DNA of 30,300 nucleotides from Rikenellaceae bacterium. GTDB taxonomy: Bacteria; Bacteroidota; Bacteroidia; Bacteroidales; UBA932. The notes beneath the pieces are model-generated. The model saw only the letters and a list, made by a program, of their open reading frames with translations, made no database searches and was not told the origin of the DNA. Below are positions 1 to 7,745 of this stretch, in pieces. Location of the stretch: assembly GCA_003542575.1 (NCBI GenBank), contig DPKJ01000014.1, positions 84,264 to 114,563 of the forward strand, read 5' to 3'. The position numbers and the translations under genes are program-made. Position 1 is the stretch's first letter; each line of letters opens with the position of its first letter.

Positions 1-176
1 TTGATTTTTTTGATTTGATAATATGATAATTTGTGATTTATGTCTCATTTCTTATTTATTCATTTACGTTTTTGTTTTTAATTATTGGTAATTAACAAAT
101 GTGATTATAAAAAGTTCTTTGAATTACAAAGTTGACATACAAAAAAAATATTCTGAAAATATTCTATAATTATTTT

Positions 177-479
177 TTAAAATTTACGTGATTTAACAAT
201 CGATTCCAGAGCTTCAAGGTGTTTGTTAAAAGCATCCCTTCCAATTTTAGTTGCAAAATATCTGGTATTTGGCTTCTTTCCGATAAAAGTCTTTTCAACT
301 CCTATGAACTCCTCTTTCTCCAAAGCTTTTATATGACTTGCCAGATTACCGTCAGTTATATCAAGATACTCCTTAAGTGCGTTAAAATCAAGAGTATCAT
401 TCACAGCAAGGGCCGACATAATTCCAAGTCGAACTCTGCTTTCGAATGCTTTATGTAGTCTGTCAGTAAATGTTTTCAC
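177..479 (-). CDS. winged-helix DNA-binding regulator, about 100 aa
   Basis: A small one-domain transcription regulator of the ArsR/MarR-like winged-helix type. After a GTG start the protein reads VKTFTDRLHKAFESR, followed by a helix-turn-helix (LKEYLDITDGNLASHIKALE) and a basic wing ending around GKKPNTRYFAT. This matches the compact winged-helix regulators (HTH_34-like) common in Bacteroidetes. The open frame extends upstream to an ATG at 539. I chose GTG at 479 because it follows the upstream stop codon by one base, has a purine-rich GAGGGG just before it, and gives the length expected of the family. It is almost certainly co-transcribed with the membrane protein upstream and may control it; that role is inferred from position only. 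No ligand-binding domain is visible. Confidence 0.8.
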   Translation of the reverse strand: MKTFTDRLHKAFESRVRLGIMSALAVNDTLDFNALKEYLDITDGNLASHIKALEKEEFIGVEKTFIGKKPNTRYFATKIGRDAFNKHLEALESIVKSRKF

Positions 480-480
480 C

Positions 481-1089
481 TTAACCCCTCTCGTATTTAA
501 AATACATGACAATGCCATACAAAATATGGGCAACTCCAAATCCTAATGCCCACAATAGCAGACCATACTCAACAAAGTATAAGCCAATGAGTCCAAGTAT
601 TATCTGAGTTATGCCAAGCCCCTTTATCTCCTTAATTGTAATGCCGCTCACGTTAAAAAGTGCAAGTCCATAAAAAATCATGGTAAGCGGTGCAATTAGA
701 CCAACCAGACCTTTAAATGCAAGAATCAATATAACCACTCCCCCCGAAATTAATGGAATTGCCATATTGATTACCAATCTTCTGGTAGTGGAGTTCCACA
801 GCTTCTCTTCTCTTTTGCCTGCTCTTTTGTAGGAAAGGAGTATTGCCGTGAATATGGCAAATATCAGAACAACTGTTGCAAGAAGTATTATGTTGAGGCC
901 TATTCCTCCCCTGTCTGATATCTCCTGAGGGTTAAATCCAAAGTATGAATCTGCAACATAGACACCGGCGAGCGCATATATACCAGCCATAATTCCGGCC
1001 CAACCGGAAAGGGAGAGGAACTTGGAGCTGCGTTCCATCATAGAACGTATCTCACTTATCTCTTTAATGTAATCCTTTTCTTCTTTCAT
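481..1089 (-). CDS. six-helix integral membrane protein of unknown function
   Basis: I do not recognise a named family. The protein starts with a charged amphipathic stretch (MKEEKDYIKEISEIRSMMER) and then has about six hydrophobic segments that look like membrane helices, with short loops and a basic loop (YKRAGKREEKLWNSTTRRL) after the second. The start was set at the ATG at 1089 rather than 1227, because the upstream extension reads like AT-rich leader sequence and a Bacteroides-type promoter lies at 1110-1140, inside the extended frame. The gene ends one base before the start of the winged-helix regulator, so the two are translationally linked. Pairs of a short membrane protein and such a regulator recur in Bacteroidetes, but no biochemical function can be read from this sequence. 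Confidence 0.75.
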   Translation of the reverse strand: MKEEKDYIKEISEIRSMMERSSKFLSLSGWAGIMAGIYALAGVYVADSYFGFNPQEISDRGGIGLNIILLATVVLIFAIFTAILLSYKRAGKREEKLWNSTTRRLVINMAIPLISGGVVILILAFKGLVGLIAPLTMIFYGLALFNVSGITIKEIKGLGITQIILGLIGLYFVEYGLLLWALGFGVAHILYGIVMYFKYERG

Positions 1090-1109
1090 ATGAAAAGCAC
1101 TTTTATTTG

Positions 1110-1140
1110 CAAAGTAAAAAATAAAATTCCAAACATGCAA
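1110..1140 (-). promoter_or_regulatory. Bacteroides-type promoter for the membrane protein/regulator pair
   Basis: On the minus strand, TTG (1140-1138) is followed after 20 bases by TTACTTTG (1117-1110), one mismatch from the Bacteroidetes -7 box TAnnTTTG. It lies about 20 bases before the ATG at 1089. It also argues against the longer upstream start. Confidence 0.5.
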
Positions 1141-1227
1141 TAATATATCATGATTTATAAAATTGACACAGATAGAAATACTTAATAATTCTCCCATAAA
1201 CAAAATATGCATGAAAAATATTACCAA

Positions 1228-1235
1228 TAATTTTG
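1228..1235 (+). promoter_or_regulatory. -7 box of the small secreted protein gene
   Basis: TAATTTTG matches the Bacteroidetes -7 consensus TAnnTTTG exactly and lies about 50 bases before the ATG at 1287. No clear TTTG -33 box is present at the usual distance, so this is a moderate call. Confidence 0.4.
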
Positions 1236-1286
1236 TTTTAATGCATTTAATTAATAAATTCGGAATGAATTTAAACTTTAGTTATC

Positions 1287-1685
1287 ATGAAAAGATTTAT
1301 TTTTTTACTTTGTTTTTCAATGTTAGTGACTGGCAACTTAGTCTTATCAAGTTCGCCTATTCAGCGCCTCTCAACAATTTCAAAAAATGCTGTAATGATG
1401 TCAGGCTTACCTGTTGATAGCGCTAATTTATTTGGGCAAGTTACAGATAAGGATACCGGAGATACTTTATGCGGAGCGAGTATTGTAGTTAAGGATTATA
1501 CAAATGCTGTTATTGCTTCTGGGGTAACAAATTTGTTAGGTATGTATGATTTCAACAATTTACCTGAAACTATATGTACAATTGAGGTATATTATCCTGG
1601 TTATAACCCACAACACATTGGTAATATTGAACTTTTTTCTGGTTATTACACTCAAGTTAACGTAGCTTTAGAACAAAACTTATAA
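1287..1685 (+). CDS. small secreted protein with a carboxypeptidase-regulatory-like fold
   Basis: A 132-residue protein with an N-terminal signal peptide (MKRFIFLLCFSMLVTGNLVL) and one recognisable domain at residues 48-130. The pattern GQVTDKDTGDTLCGASIVVK, then a TNLLGMYDFNNLP turn and YYPGYNPQ, is that of a CarboxypepD_reg-like beta-sandwich, the domain found at the N-terminus of SusC proteins. Here it stands alone. There is no lipobox and no C-terminal sorting domain, so it is probably soluble in the periplasm or released. It is transcribed away from the membrane protein/regulator pair, and a 710-base gap follows it. A free-standing module of this kind could be a remnant of a larger surface protein or a small binding protein; I cannot tell which. 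Confidence 0.7.
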   Translation: MKRFIFLLCFSMLVTGNLVLSSSPIQRLSTISKNAVMMSGLPVDSANLFGQVTDKDTGDTLCGASIVVKDYTNAVIASGVTNLLGMYDFNNLPETICTIEVYYPGYNPQHIGNIELFSGYYTQVNVALEQNL

Positions 1686-2395
1686 TTACTGGCAATCTCT
1701 ATACATAATATTAAACCATAACTATAGATTTATTACAGAACATAATTATACTGTTTTAAATAATTAGCAAGTAAATTTTCGCCATATGGCAATAATTATA
1801 ACGCATTAATTATAAAAGCATTATAAAATATAAAACGCACATCAACATAATTAATTGTCGGACAAAGAACAAACTGACTTATACGACAGTAGTGAAGGAC
1901 TTTTTGTAATATCTTTAGTCAGAATATAAGGTTGTAGCTAATTTTTGAATGATCTTCACCCACAAACATTAATATCAATATTACGGAGTGAGTTGTTTGC
2001 ATATCTACGAATTGAAAAATGTTAATGGGTATAAAAGATATAATTACGGGAACGGAATATCCTCTTAAAAACAATAAAGACCAACAAGAGACTTATCTTT
2101 ATGAATACATTGTAATTGATGGGTAATTATAGCCTGTCATTTCTCATTCACAAAGCTCTATTGTCTCGCAAAACTACAACTAACAAACCTTTTCATTTGG
2201 GTTATATACAAAAGTAAATGTGGCTGCCTAAATTAGGCAGCCACATTAATCAGTGGCAGGTATCCCGCTCTGCTAAACCGGACAGAGCATCGCACTTAAT
2301 ACTAACCAAATCTTAAGTATCATCCTGTAATCATGAATAAATTCCGCAAACACCATGAAACCTGCAGTACTGATATGTCATTACTTAACTAATTT
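1686..2395. other. 710-base intergenic stretch without a convincing gene
   Basis: This AT-rich stretch lies between two convergent genes. The longest ATG-initiated frame I examined here is 35 codons (2019-2126, plus; begins MLMGIKDIITG). Another short open piece at 1858-1935 starts LSDKEQTDLYDSS and has no ATG. Both have fairly coding-like composition, so the gap may contain a decayed gene, but I recognise neither peptide. The clear structural features are the inverted repeat at 2217-2247 and a weaker one (GCTCTG at 2267-2272, CAGAGC at 2283-2288). Confidence 0.5.
2217..2247. repeat. perfect 15-bp inverted repeat, possible terminator
   Basis: AATGTGGCTGCCTAA (2217-2231), a single central A, then its exact reverse complement (2233-2247). 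As RNA this forms a strong hairpin. Read on the minus strand it is followed by a moderately T-rich run (TTTACTTTTGTAT), so it could end the long SusCD/protease transcript, about 150 bases after its last stop codon. The run on the plus strand is not T-rich. Confidence 0.55.
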
Positions 2396-5080
2396 TTAAT
2401 TTTTGCCTATGCCTTTGTCTATTGAGATTATCAGATAATCAATCATCGCTTTGGTAGAGTCTGATTTTACTCTTGACCTGCTACTTTTAAGCTTAGATCT
2501 CAAATCTGTCAAATGTTTATAATAGCCAGAAGCAAGGTTGGCAGGAACCAGATATTTTATAGAAACCAACGGATCAAAAGCCGATCTTTCAAAGAGAAGA
2601 CTATTATTATCTGTACTTTGAATTTGATGTGAATCTATATTCATCAACTGATCAGAATCGGTAATTAAAACAACTTCATCCGGGAAACATCTTGCCCTTA
2701 TGTTTGAATACGACAAATAATTATCGTCATCTGTAAACTGAAATGCCATCCTGTTTTTTGCCCTTGCATTTATTACATTGGGCAGTTCTGACCCTCCAAG
2801 TAAAACCTGAGCAAGAGCATAGAGGGCTCCTTTTTGTGCATCCGAAGGATCAATTCCTTTACTAAGGTTCCTGAATGAAAATTCAGAGAGATCAGAAAGC
2901 ATCTCATCAACCGTGTAAGGATCTTCTGATTTAGTCTGAGCAAATGCCACCATCGGAATCCTCTGAAAAGCGAGTCTGACAAGATTGTTGGACAAATACC
3001 TCGAGAACGAGGCATTCATTCCCGACATCATAAGAAGATCTTTGTTGTCAGCCCAGCTAAGATCATCAGCCTGATTGAGCATATAGAATAGACTCTCTCT
3101 CTGAATTCTCTTATCAACAGGAACAAATGTTGGTGCAGGGTCTCCTTCGTATTTACTGTTAATCTCTATGCCGCCGATATTCACCATAAGACTTCTGTAG
3201 TAATCGTACAGCTTAAGGAAAATAAAGTCAATAAAGAGCTCTCTATAAGATTCGTCAGCCTCATTCTTGTTAACCCATTTTGTAGCATTTTCGCTTATAT
3301 ACTTAAGGGTGTTGATTCCGTATTGTGCTGCTTTGATTTTATCGTTTCCAAGGTCTTCAACCAAAGAGCGCGGATCAAAGTATGCACTCCAGTTCTGCTC
3401 CCTGCCAAAGTAAAAACGAGGATCATCAATCTTTGAAGAGATCAACTCTTTAAGAGAGGCAACCTCCTGAGCAGGCGTTTTAGCAGCATAATATGGCTTG
3501 TATAGCCACTCTATTGCATAGTGGTCGTAAACACCGGGTTTGTCGGCAGTAAGTTTAACTCCCTTTTCTATATCACCCGGCTGTGCGATGTAGTTGTACC
3601 TGATTTGATCCATAACGGAAGAGGTTATTCCCTCTTTTTGGGTGAATGTTGCAGATCTGAGAGAGTCAACAGGCATCCATGACGAACCGGCAAGGTTGGT
3701 GCTGAGGCCAAGGCAAAAGCCCATCTCCCTCATCATGGCAAGCTCAATAGAATTTGCCATCAAATCATCAGGAAGTTCATATCCTCTCACTCCAGGTTCA
3801 ACAGCAGCAGTCTGGTAGATTCTCTCCCTTTGAAGAGTAACCGGAGAGTCTCTGAAGAAAAGTATTGAAGCACTCAGAATTTCGCCCGTCCTAGGGTCTG
3901 TATTAATGTGTCTGGCAATTCCCCTTGAAGGAGTTTGTGCATATTTAACACAGTTATAAGAGGCGTTACCGGCGCTGAATTTTGGATCCTGACTCTTCGA
4001 AGGGTAGTCATATACCCTTATCACATCTTTAAATCCAATTTTCTCGAAAGATTCGTTCCACTTTAGGAGACCCTTTTTAATTGCCTCTCTCCATGAAGGT
4101 ATAAACAGAGTGTCAACATAGAACACTATTGGTTTTAAAGGCTCGCTAAGTTTACCTGAGCGATGTGCCTCAGCATTATTTGGTTCAAGCCTCCATCTGT
4201 TAGAGAGATAACTAAGCTTAGTCCCCTGGTCTTTACTGCCAAACTTTTCAAACTCAGTTACACTGGTACCAATTCTGTAATCAGCATAACGGTGTCTGAA
4301 TTTCTCCTCCGGAAGCAAACTGAGAGTTGTCCTCATCTCTACCGTCAGATACTCGGAACCACCCGACTCCATACCCAGAAAGAAAGTTTTAAAAGTATAG
4401 GTCATATTGCTTAAAACAGATATATTATCGTCATAAGCCTCAACATCTTTCAGAGCCGAGAGCTCTTTGCTGAATGTAGATACCTTCTGAATGAAGCCCC
4501 CGAAAGAGGATGCATTCAGAGTTCCAATATGCTTACCTCCTGAAACAAAGAATGATGTAACGTCAAACACAATCGCACTGCTATCTTTGTTAAAAGCAAT
4601 GATAGGGAGCGAGCTTATAACTGATGGTAATGAACTTCTGTCCACAGCCTCCTTTATACCCACATCTTCAGAGTCAACAATCTTCGGAATCGGCACAAGC
4701 CTTATCTGAACCAGAGAGTCTGTTTTTGAAAAATTGATGTGAGAAGGTCTTGAAGGTCTTTGACCTGCATAACTAAGACTCATATCACTCACATTATCAA
4801 CAAGAGAACTCATCAGAAAGCTCTTTCCGATAAGGTTCAGCGGGAACTCAAAGTAAACTTTTCCCTCAATATTGTGCAGGGTAATAATGCCCACAGATGT
4901 GGTAACATTTTTCTTTTTATCAAAAAGCTTTTCGTAAGCAGAGAGTTTTTTTGTGGTATCGGCACTCGCTGTTTTTGAAGTATCTTTTTTATCTGTAGCC
5001 TTACTCTTAGTCTGCGCATTCAGTACAAAAGCACTGCAGGAGATGAGAGTAAGAATTAGTAATTTCTTTATCATATTCAT
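2396..5080 (-). CDS. zinc-metalloprotease-family protein with a degenerate active site
   Basis: An 894-residue secreted protein with a signal peptide (residues 1-22, ending VLNAQ) and a Lys/Thr/Ser-rich linker. It is clearly a paralogue of the next gene (5091-7733). Shared blocks include KPIVFYVD, the DPRTGEI/DPRSGEI block, RSATFTQK/RSATYTNK, YNYIAQPGD/FNYVAQPGD, and VEDLGNDKIKAAQYGI. The family is the large Bacteroidetes zinc-dependent metalloprotease group (DUF5117/DUF5118/DUF4953 architecture). Where the paralogue has HEVGHCLGFMH, this protein has REMGFCLGLST (residues 451-461): the glutamate and the CLG turn remain, but all three zinc-binding histidines are replaced by Arg, Phe and Thr. 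The frame is intact over its full length, so it is not an obvious pseudogene. It may bind substrate without cutting it. It is the last gene of the SusCD operon, 10 bases after its paralogue. Confidence 0.85.
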   Translation of the reverse strand: MNMIKKLLILTLISCSAFVLNAQTKSKATDKKDTSKTASADTTKKLSAYEKLFDKKKNVTTSVGIITLHNIEGKVYFEFPLNLIGKSFLMSSLVDNVSDMSLSYAGQRPSRPSHINFSKTDSLVQIRLVPIPKIVDSEDVGIKEAVDRSSLPSVISSLPIIAFNKDSSAIVFDVTSFFVSGGKHIGTLNASSFGGFIQKVSTFSKELSALKDVEAYDDNISVLSNMTYTFKTFFLGMESGGSEYLTVEMRTTLSLLPEEKFRHRYADYRIGTSVTEFEKFGSKDQGTKLSYLSNRWRLEPNNAEAHRSGKLSEPLKPIVFYVDTLFIPSWREAIKKGLLKWNESFEKIGFKDVIRVYDYPSKSQDPKFSAGNASYNCVKYAQTPSRGIARHINTDPRTGEILSASILFFRDSPVTLQRERIYQTAAVEPGVRGYELPDDLMANSIELAMMREMGFCLGLSTNLAGSSWMPVDSLRSATFTQKEGITSSVMDQIRYNYIAQPGDIEKGVKLTADKPGVYDHYAIEWLYKPYYAAKTPAQEVASLKELISSKIDDPRFYFGREQNWSAYFDPRSLVEDLGNDKIKAAQYGINTLKYISENATKWVNKNEADESYRELFIDFIFLKLYDYYRSLMVNIGGIEINSKYEGDPAPTFVPVDKRIQRESLFYMLNQADDLSWADNKDLLMMSGMNASFSRYLSNNLVRLAFQRIPMVAFAQTKSEDPYTVDEMLSDLSEFSFRNLSKGIDPSDAQKGALYALAQVLLGGSELPNVINARAKNRMAFQFTDDDNYLSYSNIRARCFPDEVVLITDSDQLMNIDSHQIQSTDNNSLLFERSAFDPLVSIKYLVPANLASGYYKHLTDLRSKLKSSRSRVKSDSTKAMIDYLIISIDKGIGKN

Positions 5081-5090
5081 CCTTGGTTAA

Positions 5091-7733
5091 CTATTGTACT
5101 TTTAGAACTGAGTTTATCTTTTTAAGAAGAAGTTCGTAGTGAAGCTTATCCTCTTTTTTGGCACGTGATTTAGAAGCCGACTCCAGAACTTTTTTAGCCT
5201 TTATCAGGTAGTTGTAGAAATTGGTTTCAGGATTGAACACTATGCTGAATTTTGTAGAAGGCACACCGTAACCGGCAACAGGGTTCATATCTTGTCCGGC
5301 TAAAGGAAGAGATTCAAATGCAGAGATTGTCTGCAACTGTTTTGTGAATCTTGACTGCTTGTCCTCTTTTGCAAGAATATCAAAAAGAGAAACCTGTGAA
5401 CCTGCCTGTGCATTTTCTGAGATACCCATACCGCTTATTAGCTTGGCTACATTACTAGTATTCAGAACGTTGGTAATATATTCGGTTTGCATGAATTTTT
5501 CAATTTCAGAAAGCTTACGTCTCTTTATAGCAGGCTCCCAAACAAAATTGAAAACATCATCAGAGCATTGGTTAAAGGTATATGGCTCTTTCGCAATTGA
5601 TGAAGATAACATAACCTTTATTGGCGCAGCAACAACAGCCTGAGCAATTACTCTTTGCAGAAGTTCTTTAGCAGAACCCATGATTGTAATGTTCTTCATT
5701 AGCTCTTCATTATGTAACCAATCAAGATCTTTTATCTGACTCATCATAAACTGAAGGGCTGCTATCTGCTTTTCGCGTTCCACGCTTTCAAAAGGTAACA
5801 TATCATCACCAACTTTAACCTCATTAAGGTAAATTCCACCTACATAGGCAAAAACGTGGTTAATGTATCTGAAGTACTGCATTACAATGCCATCGTAAAT
5901 TTCAGTTCTGTATGAAAAATCTTCATCTTCGGCAGCAACCCAGGAATTTAGGTTGTTCAGAAGGTATTTCAGGTTTTTAATACCGTAAAGAGAAGCCTTT
6001 ATTACATCATCTCCCAGATCTTCTGTCTGTGACCTTGGATCAAGCGGGTATGAGAGCTGCTTACCGTACCTGTACACAGGATCCTTAATAGCCTCACTAA
6101 CCATCTCTGACAAAATTTTTGCCTCTTCTGCAGATGTTTTTGCATCAGGGAAATATGAGTAGCTCCACTTAATAAGGAATTTATCATACTCTCCGAATCT
6201 TGGAGGTGTTAATTTAACTCCTCTCTCTTTATCTCCAGGTTGTGCAACATAGTTAAAACGAGCATAATCCATAATGGAAGTAGTTGTACCAACTTTATTT
6301 GTATATGTTGCCGAGCGCAGAGAGTCTGTAGGGATAACGTTAGAAGCACTCATGTTGTGCATAAAACCAAGGCAGTGTCCAACCTCGTGAGCAACAACGT
6401 ATCTTATACCGTCATTCATGATATCTTCAGGAATATTCTTGGTCTGAATTCTTTTGTCTGCAGGAGATATCTGCACAAACATCCAGTTATTCAACAACTT
6501 AATGATGTCATGATAGAGATAAACCGAGGCATTTATAATCTCTCCCGACCTTGGGTCAACCCAAGATGGTCCCATTGCATTTTGAACTCCTAGTGGAGCA
6601 TATCTCACGCAAGAGTACTTGATGTTATCCGGATCAAATTCAGGATCGTCTTTTGGGAAATCAACCGCCTTAATGGCATTTTTGAACCCGATCTCCTCAA
6701 AAAGCTCGTTCCATTGCTCTACACCCTCTTTTATAAATGGCTTCCACTTTTCAGGGAAGTTGCTGTCAATATAGAAAATAATTGGTTTTACGGGCTCACT
6801 GAGTTTACCTGCACGGAATGCCTCAATATCTTTAGGCTCCAGATTCCATCTGTTGGCATAATATATCAACTTTGAAGATTGCTCCTTTTCACCAAACATA
6901 TATTTGCCGGTAGGGAATACTGCAACTCTGTAGTCTGCATTCCTTGGTCTTGCAGGTTCTTCGCTTAACAGCACAATCGACCTGGAAACAACTGCAGTAA
7001 AAGGTTCATCTTTTACAATTGTCCTGCTTGTCCTGACATCAGTTAAAGTATAATTATAACTTAATGTGCTGGTTACAACAAGATTGTCGCTAAAAGACTT
7101 GATATTTCCCAGAAATGATTTATCCTGCTGAAAACTCTCTGTTCTTTTAAGACCGTTAAACATTGTATATTGACTGTAAACGTCAAACGGTGTAAGATCT
7201 TTATTGTCACCTACAAAAAAACTGGTCATATCCACAACGACAGCAGTGCTGTCGCTGGAATATGCCTCAATTTTCATGCTCTTCATTATTGAGCCAATAC
7301 TACTCCTTCTGATTGCCTCTGCAATATTGGATTCTGAATTGTCTGTTATCACATCGCTGTTTATTCTTCTAAGCTGAATACTCTCAGCAGATTTTGTAAA
7401 TGCAATATGAATCGGGTTGGGTTTACCGCCAACAATCCCGTTTCCGTTATCACTTGTCTCTGTAACCGTTGATGCAATAAGCATCTGTTTTCCCAACATG
7501 CTTAGAGGTATCTCAAAATAGAGTTTCTCCTTTACTTTATGCAAGGTAAACATACCCTTAGCTGTTTCATGCTTCTCTTTAAACAATTTATCGTACGCCG
7601 AAACTGAATCCTTTTTGGGAGCAGTTTTCTCTTTCTCATCTTTTTTGTTTTGATAAACCGGCACAGGGCCCGAAGCAGCATAAAGGCTGCAGGTTAATAC
7701 AAATAGGGCGCTCGTTAGGAATAATTTTCTCAT
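5091..7733 (-). CDS. secreted zinc-dependent metalloprotease
   Basis: An 880-residue protein with a signal peptide (residues 1-20, MRKLFLTSALFVLTCSLYAA) and a Lys-rich linker. It carries a complete metzincin-type zinc site, HEVGHCLGFMH (residues 449-459, HExxHxxGxxH), and a downstream SIMDY segment that fits a Met-turn. It belongs to the large Bacteroidetes zinc-dependent metalloproteases (DUF5118 and DUF5117 N-terminal regions, DUF4953-type catalytic region). It presumably hydrolyses proteins in the periplasm or at the cell surface. The gene starts 12 bases after the PKD-like lipoprotein and 10 bases before its catalytically degenerate copy, so it sits inside the SusCD operon. The context suggests that it trims peptides imported through, or delivered to, the SusCD pair. 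Confidence 0.9.
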   Translation of the reverse strand: MRKLFLTSALFVLTCSLYAASGPVPVYQNKKDEKEKTAPKKDSVSAYDKLFKEKHETAKGMFTLHKVKEKLYFEIPLSMLGKQMLIASTVTETSDNGNGIVGGKPNPIHIAFTKSAESIQLRRINSDVITDNSESNIAEAIRRSSIGSIMKSMKIEAYSSDSTAVVVDMTSFFVGDNKDLTPFDVYSQYTMFNGLKRTESFQQDKSFLGNIKSFSDNLVVTSTLSYNYTLTDVRTSRTIVKDEPFTAVVSRSIVLLSEEPARPRNADYRVAVFPTGKYMFGEKEQSSKLIYYANRWNLEPKDIEAFRAGKLSEPVKPIIFYIDSNFPEKWKPFIKEGVEQWNELFEEIGFKNAIKAVDFPKDDPEFDPDNIKYSCVRYAPLGVQNAMGPSWVDPRSGEIINASVYLYHDIIKLLNNWMFVQISPADKRIQTKNIPEDIMNDGIRYVVAHEVGHCLGFMHNMSASNVIPTDSLRSATYTNKVGTTTSIMDYARFNYVAQPGDKERGVKLTPPRFGEYDKFLIKWSYSYFPDAKTSAEEAKILSEMVSEAIKDPVYRYGKQLSYPLDPRSQTEDLGDDVIKASLYGIKNLKYLLNNLNSWVAAEDEDFSYRTEIYDGIVMQYFRYINHVFAYVGGIYLNEVKVGDDMLPFESVEREKQIAALQFMMSQIKDLDWLHNEELMKNITIMGSAKELLQRVIAQAVVAAPIKVMLSSSIAKEPYTFNQCSDDVFNFVWEPAIKRRKLSEIEKFMQTEYITNVLNTSNVAKLISGMGISENAQAGSQVSLFDILAKEDKQSRFTKQLQTISAFESLPLAGQDMNPVAGYGVPSTKFSIVFNPETNFYNYLIKAKKVLESASKSRAKKEDKLHYELLLKKINSVLKVQ

Positions 7734-7745
7734 TAAGTATAATTT

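Noticed and set aside
1..176. AT-rich left end with short repeats of AATATTCT
   Set aside because: Low-complexity sequence after a gene end; no structure strong enough to name.
481..1227. Longer form of the membrane protein starting at 1227
   Set aside because: The extra N-terminus is AT-rich, unlike the rest of the protein, and overlaps a promoter; the start at 1089 is better.
2019..2126. A 35-codon frame beginning MLMGIKDIITG in the intergenic gap
   Set aside because: Too short, no recognisable domain, no clear promoter directly before it. I mention it in the gap description only.
4163..4978. Plus-strand open frames opposite the protease genes
   Set aside because: They are antisense shadows of a long coding region, without domain features or promoters.
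2396..5080. The degenerate metalloprotease as a pseudogene
   Set aside because: No stop or frameshift over 894 codons and an intact signal peptide; only the zinc-site residues have changed.
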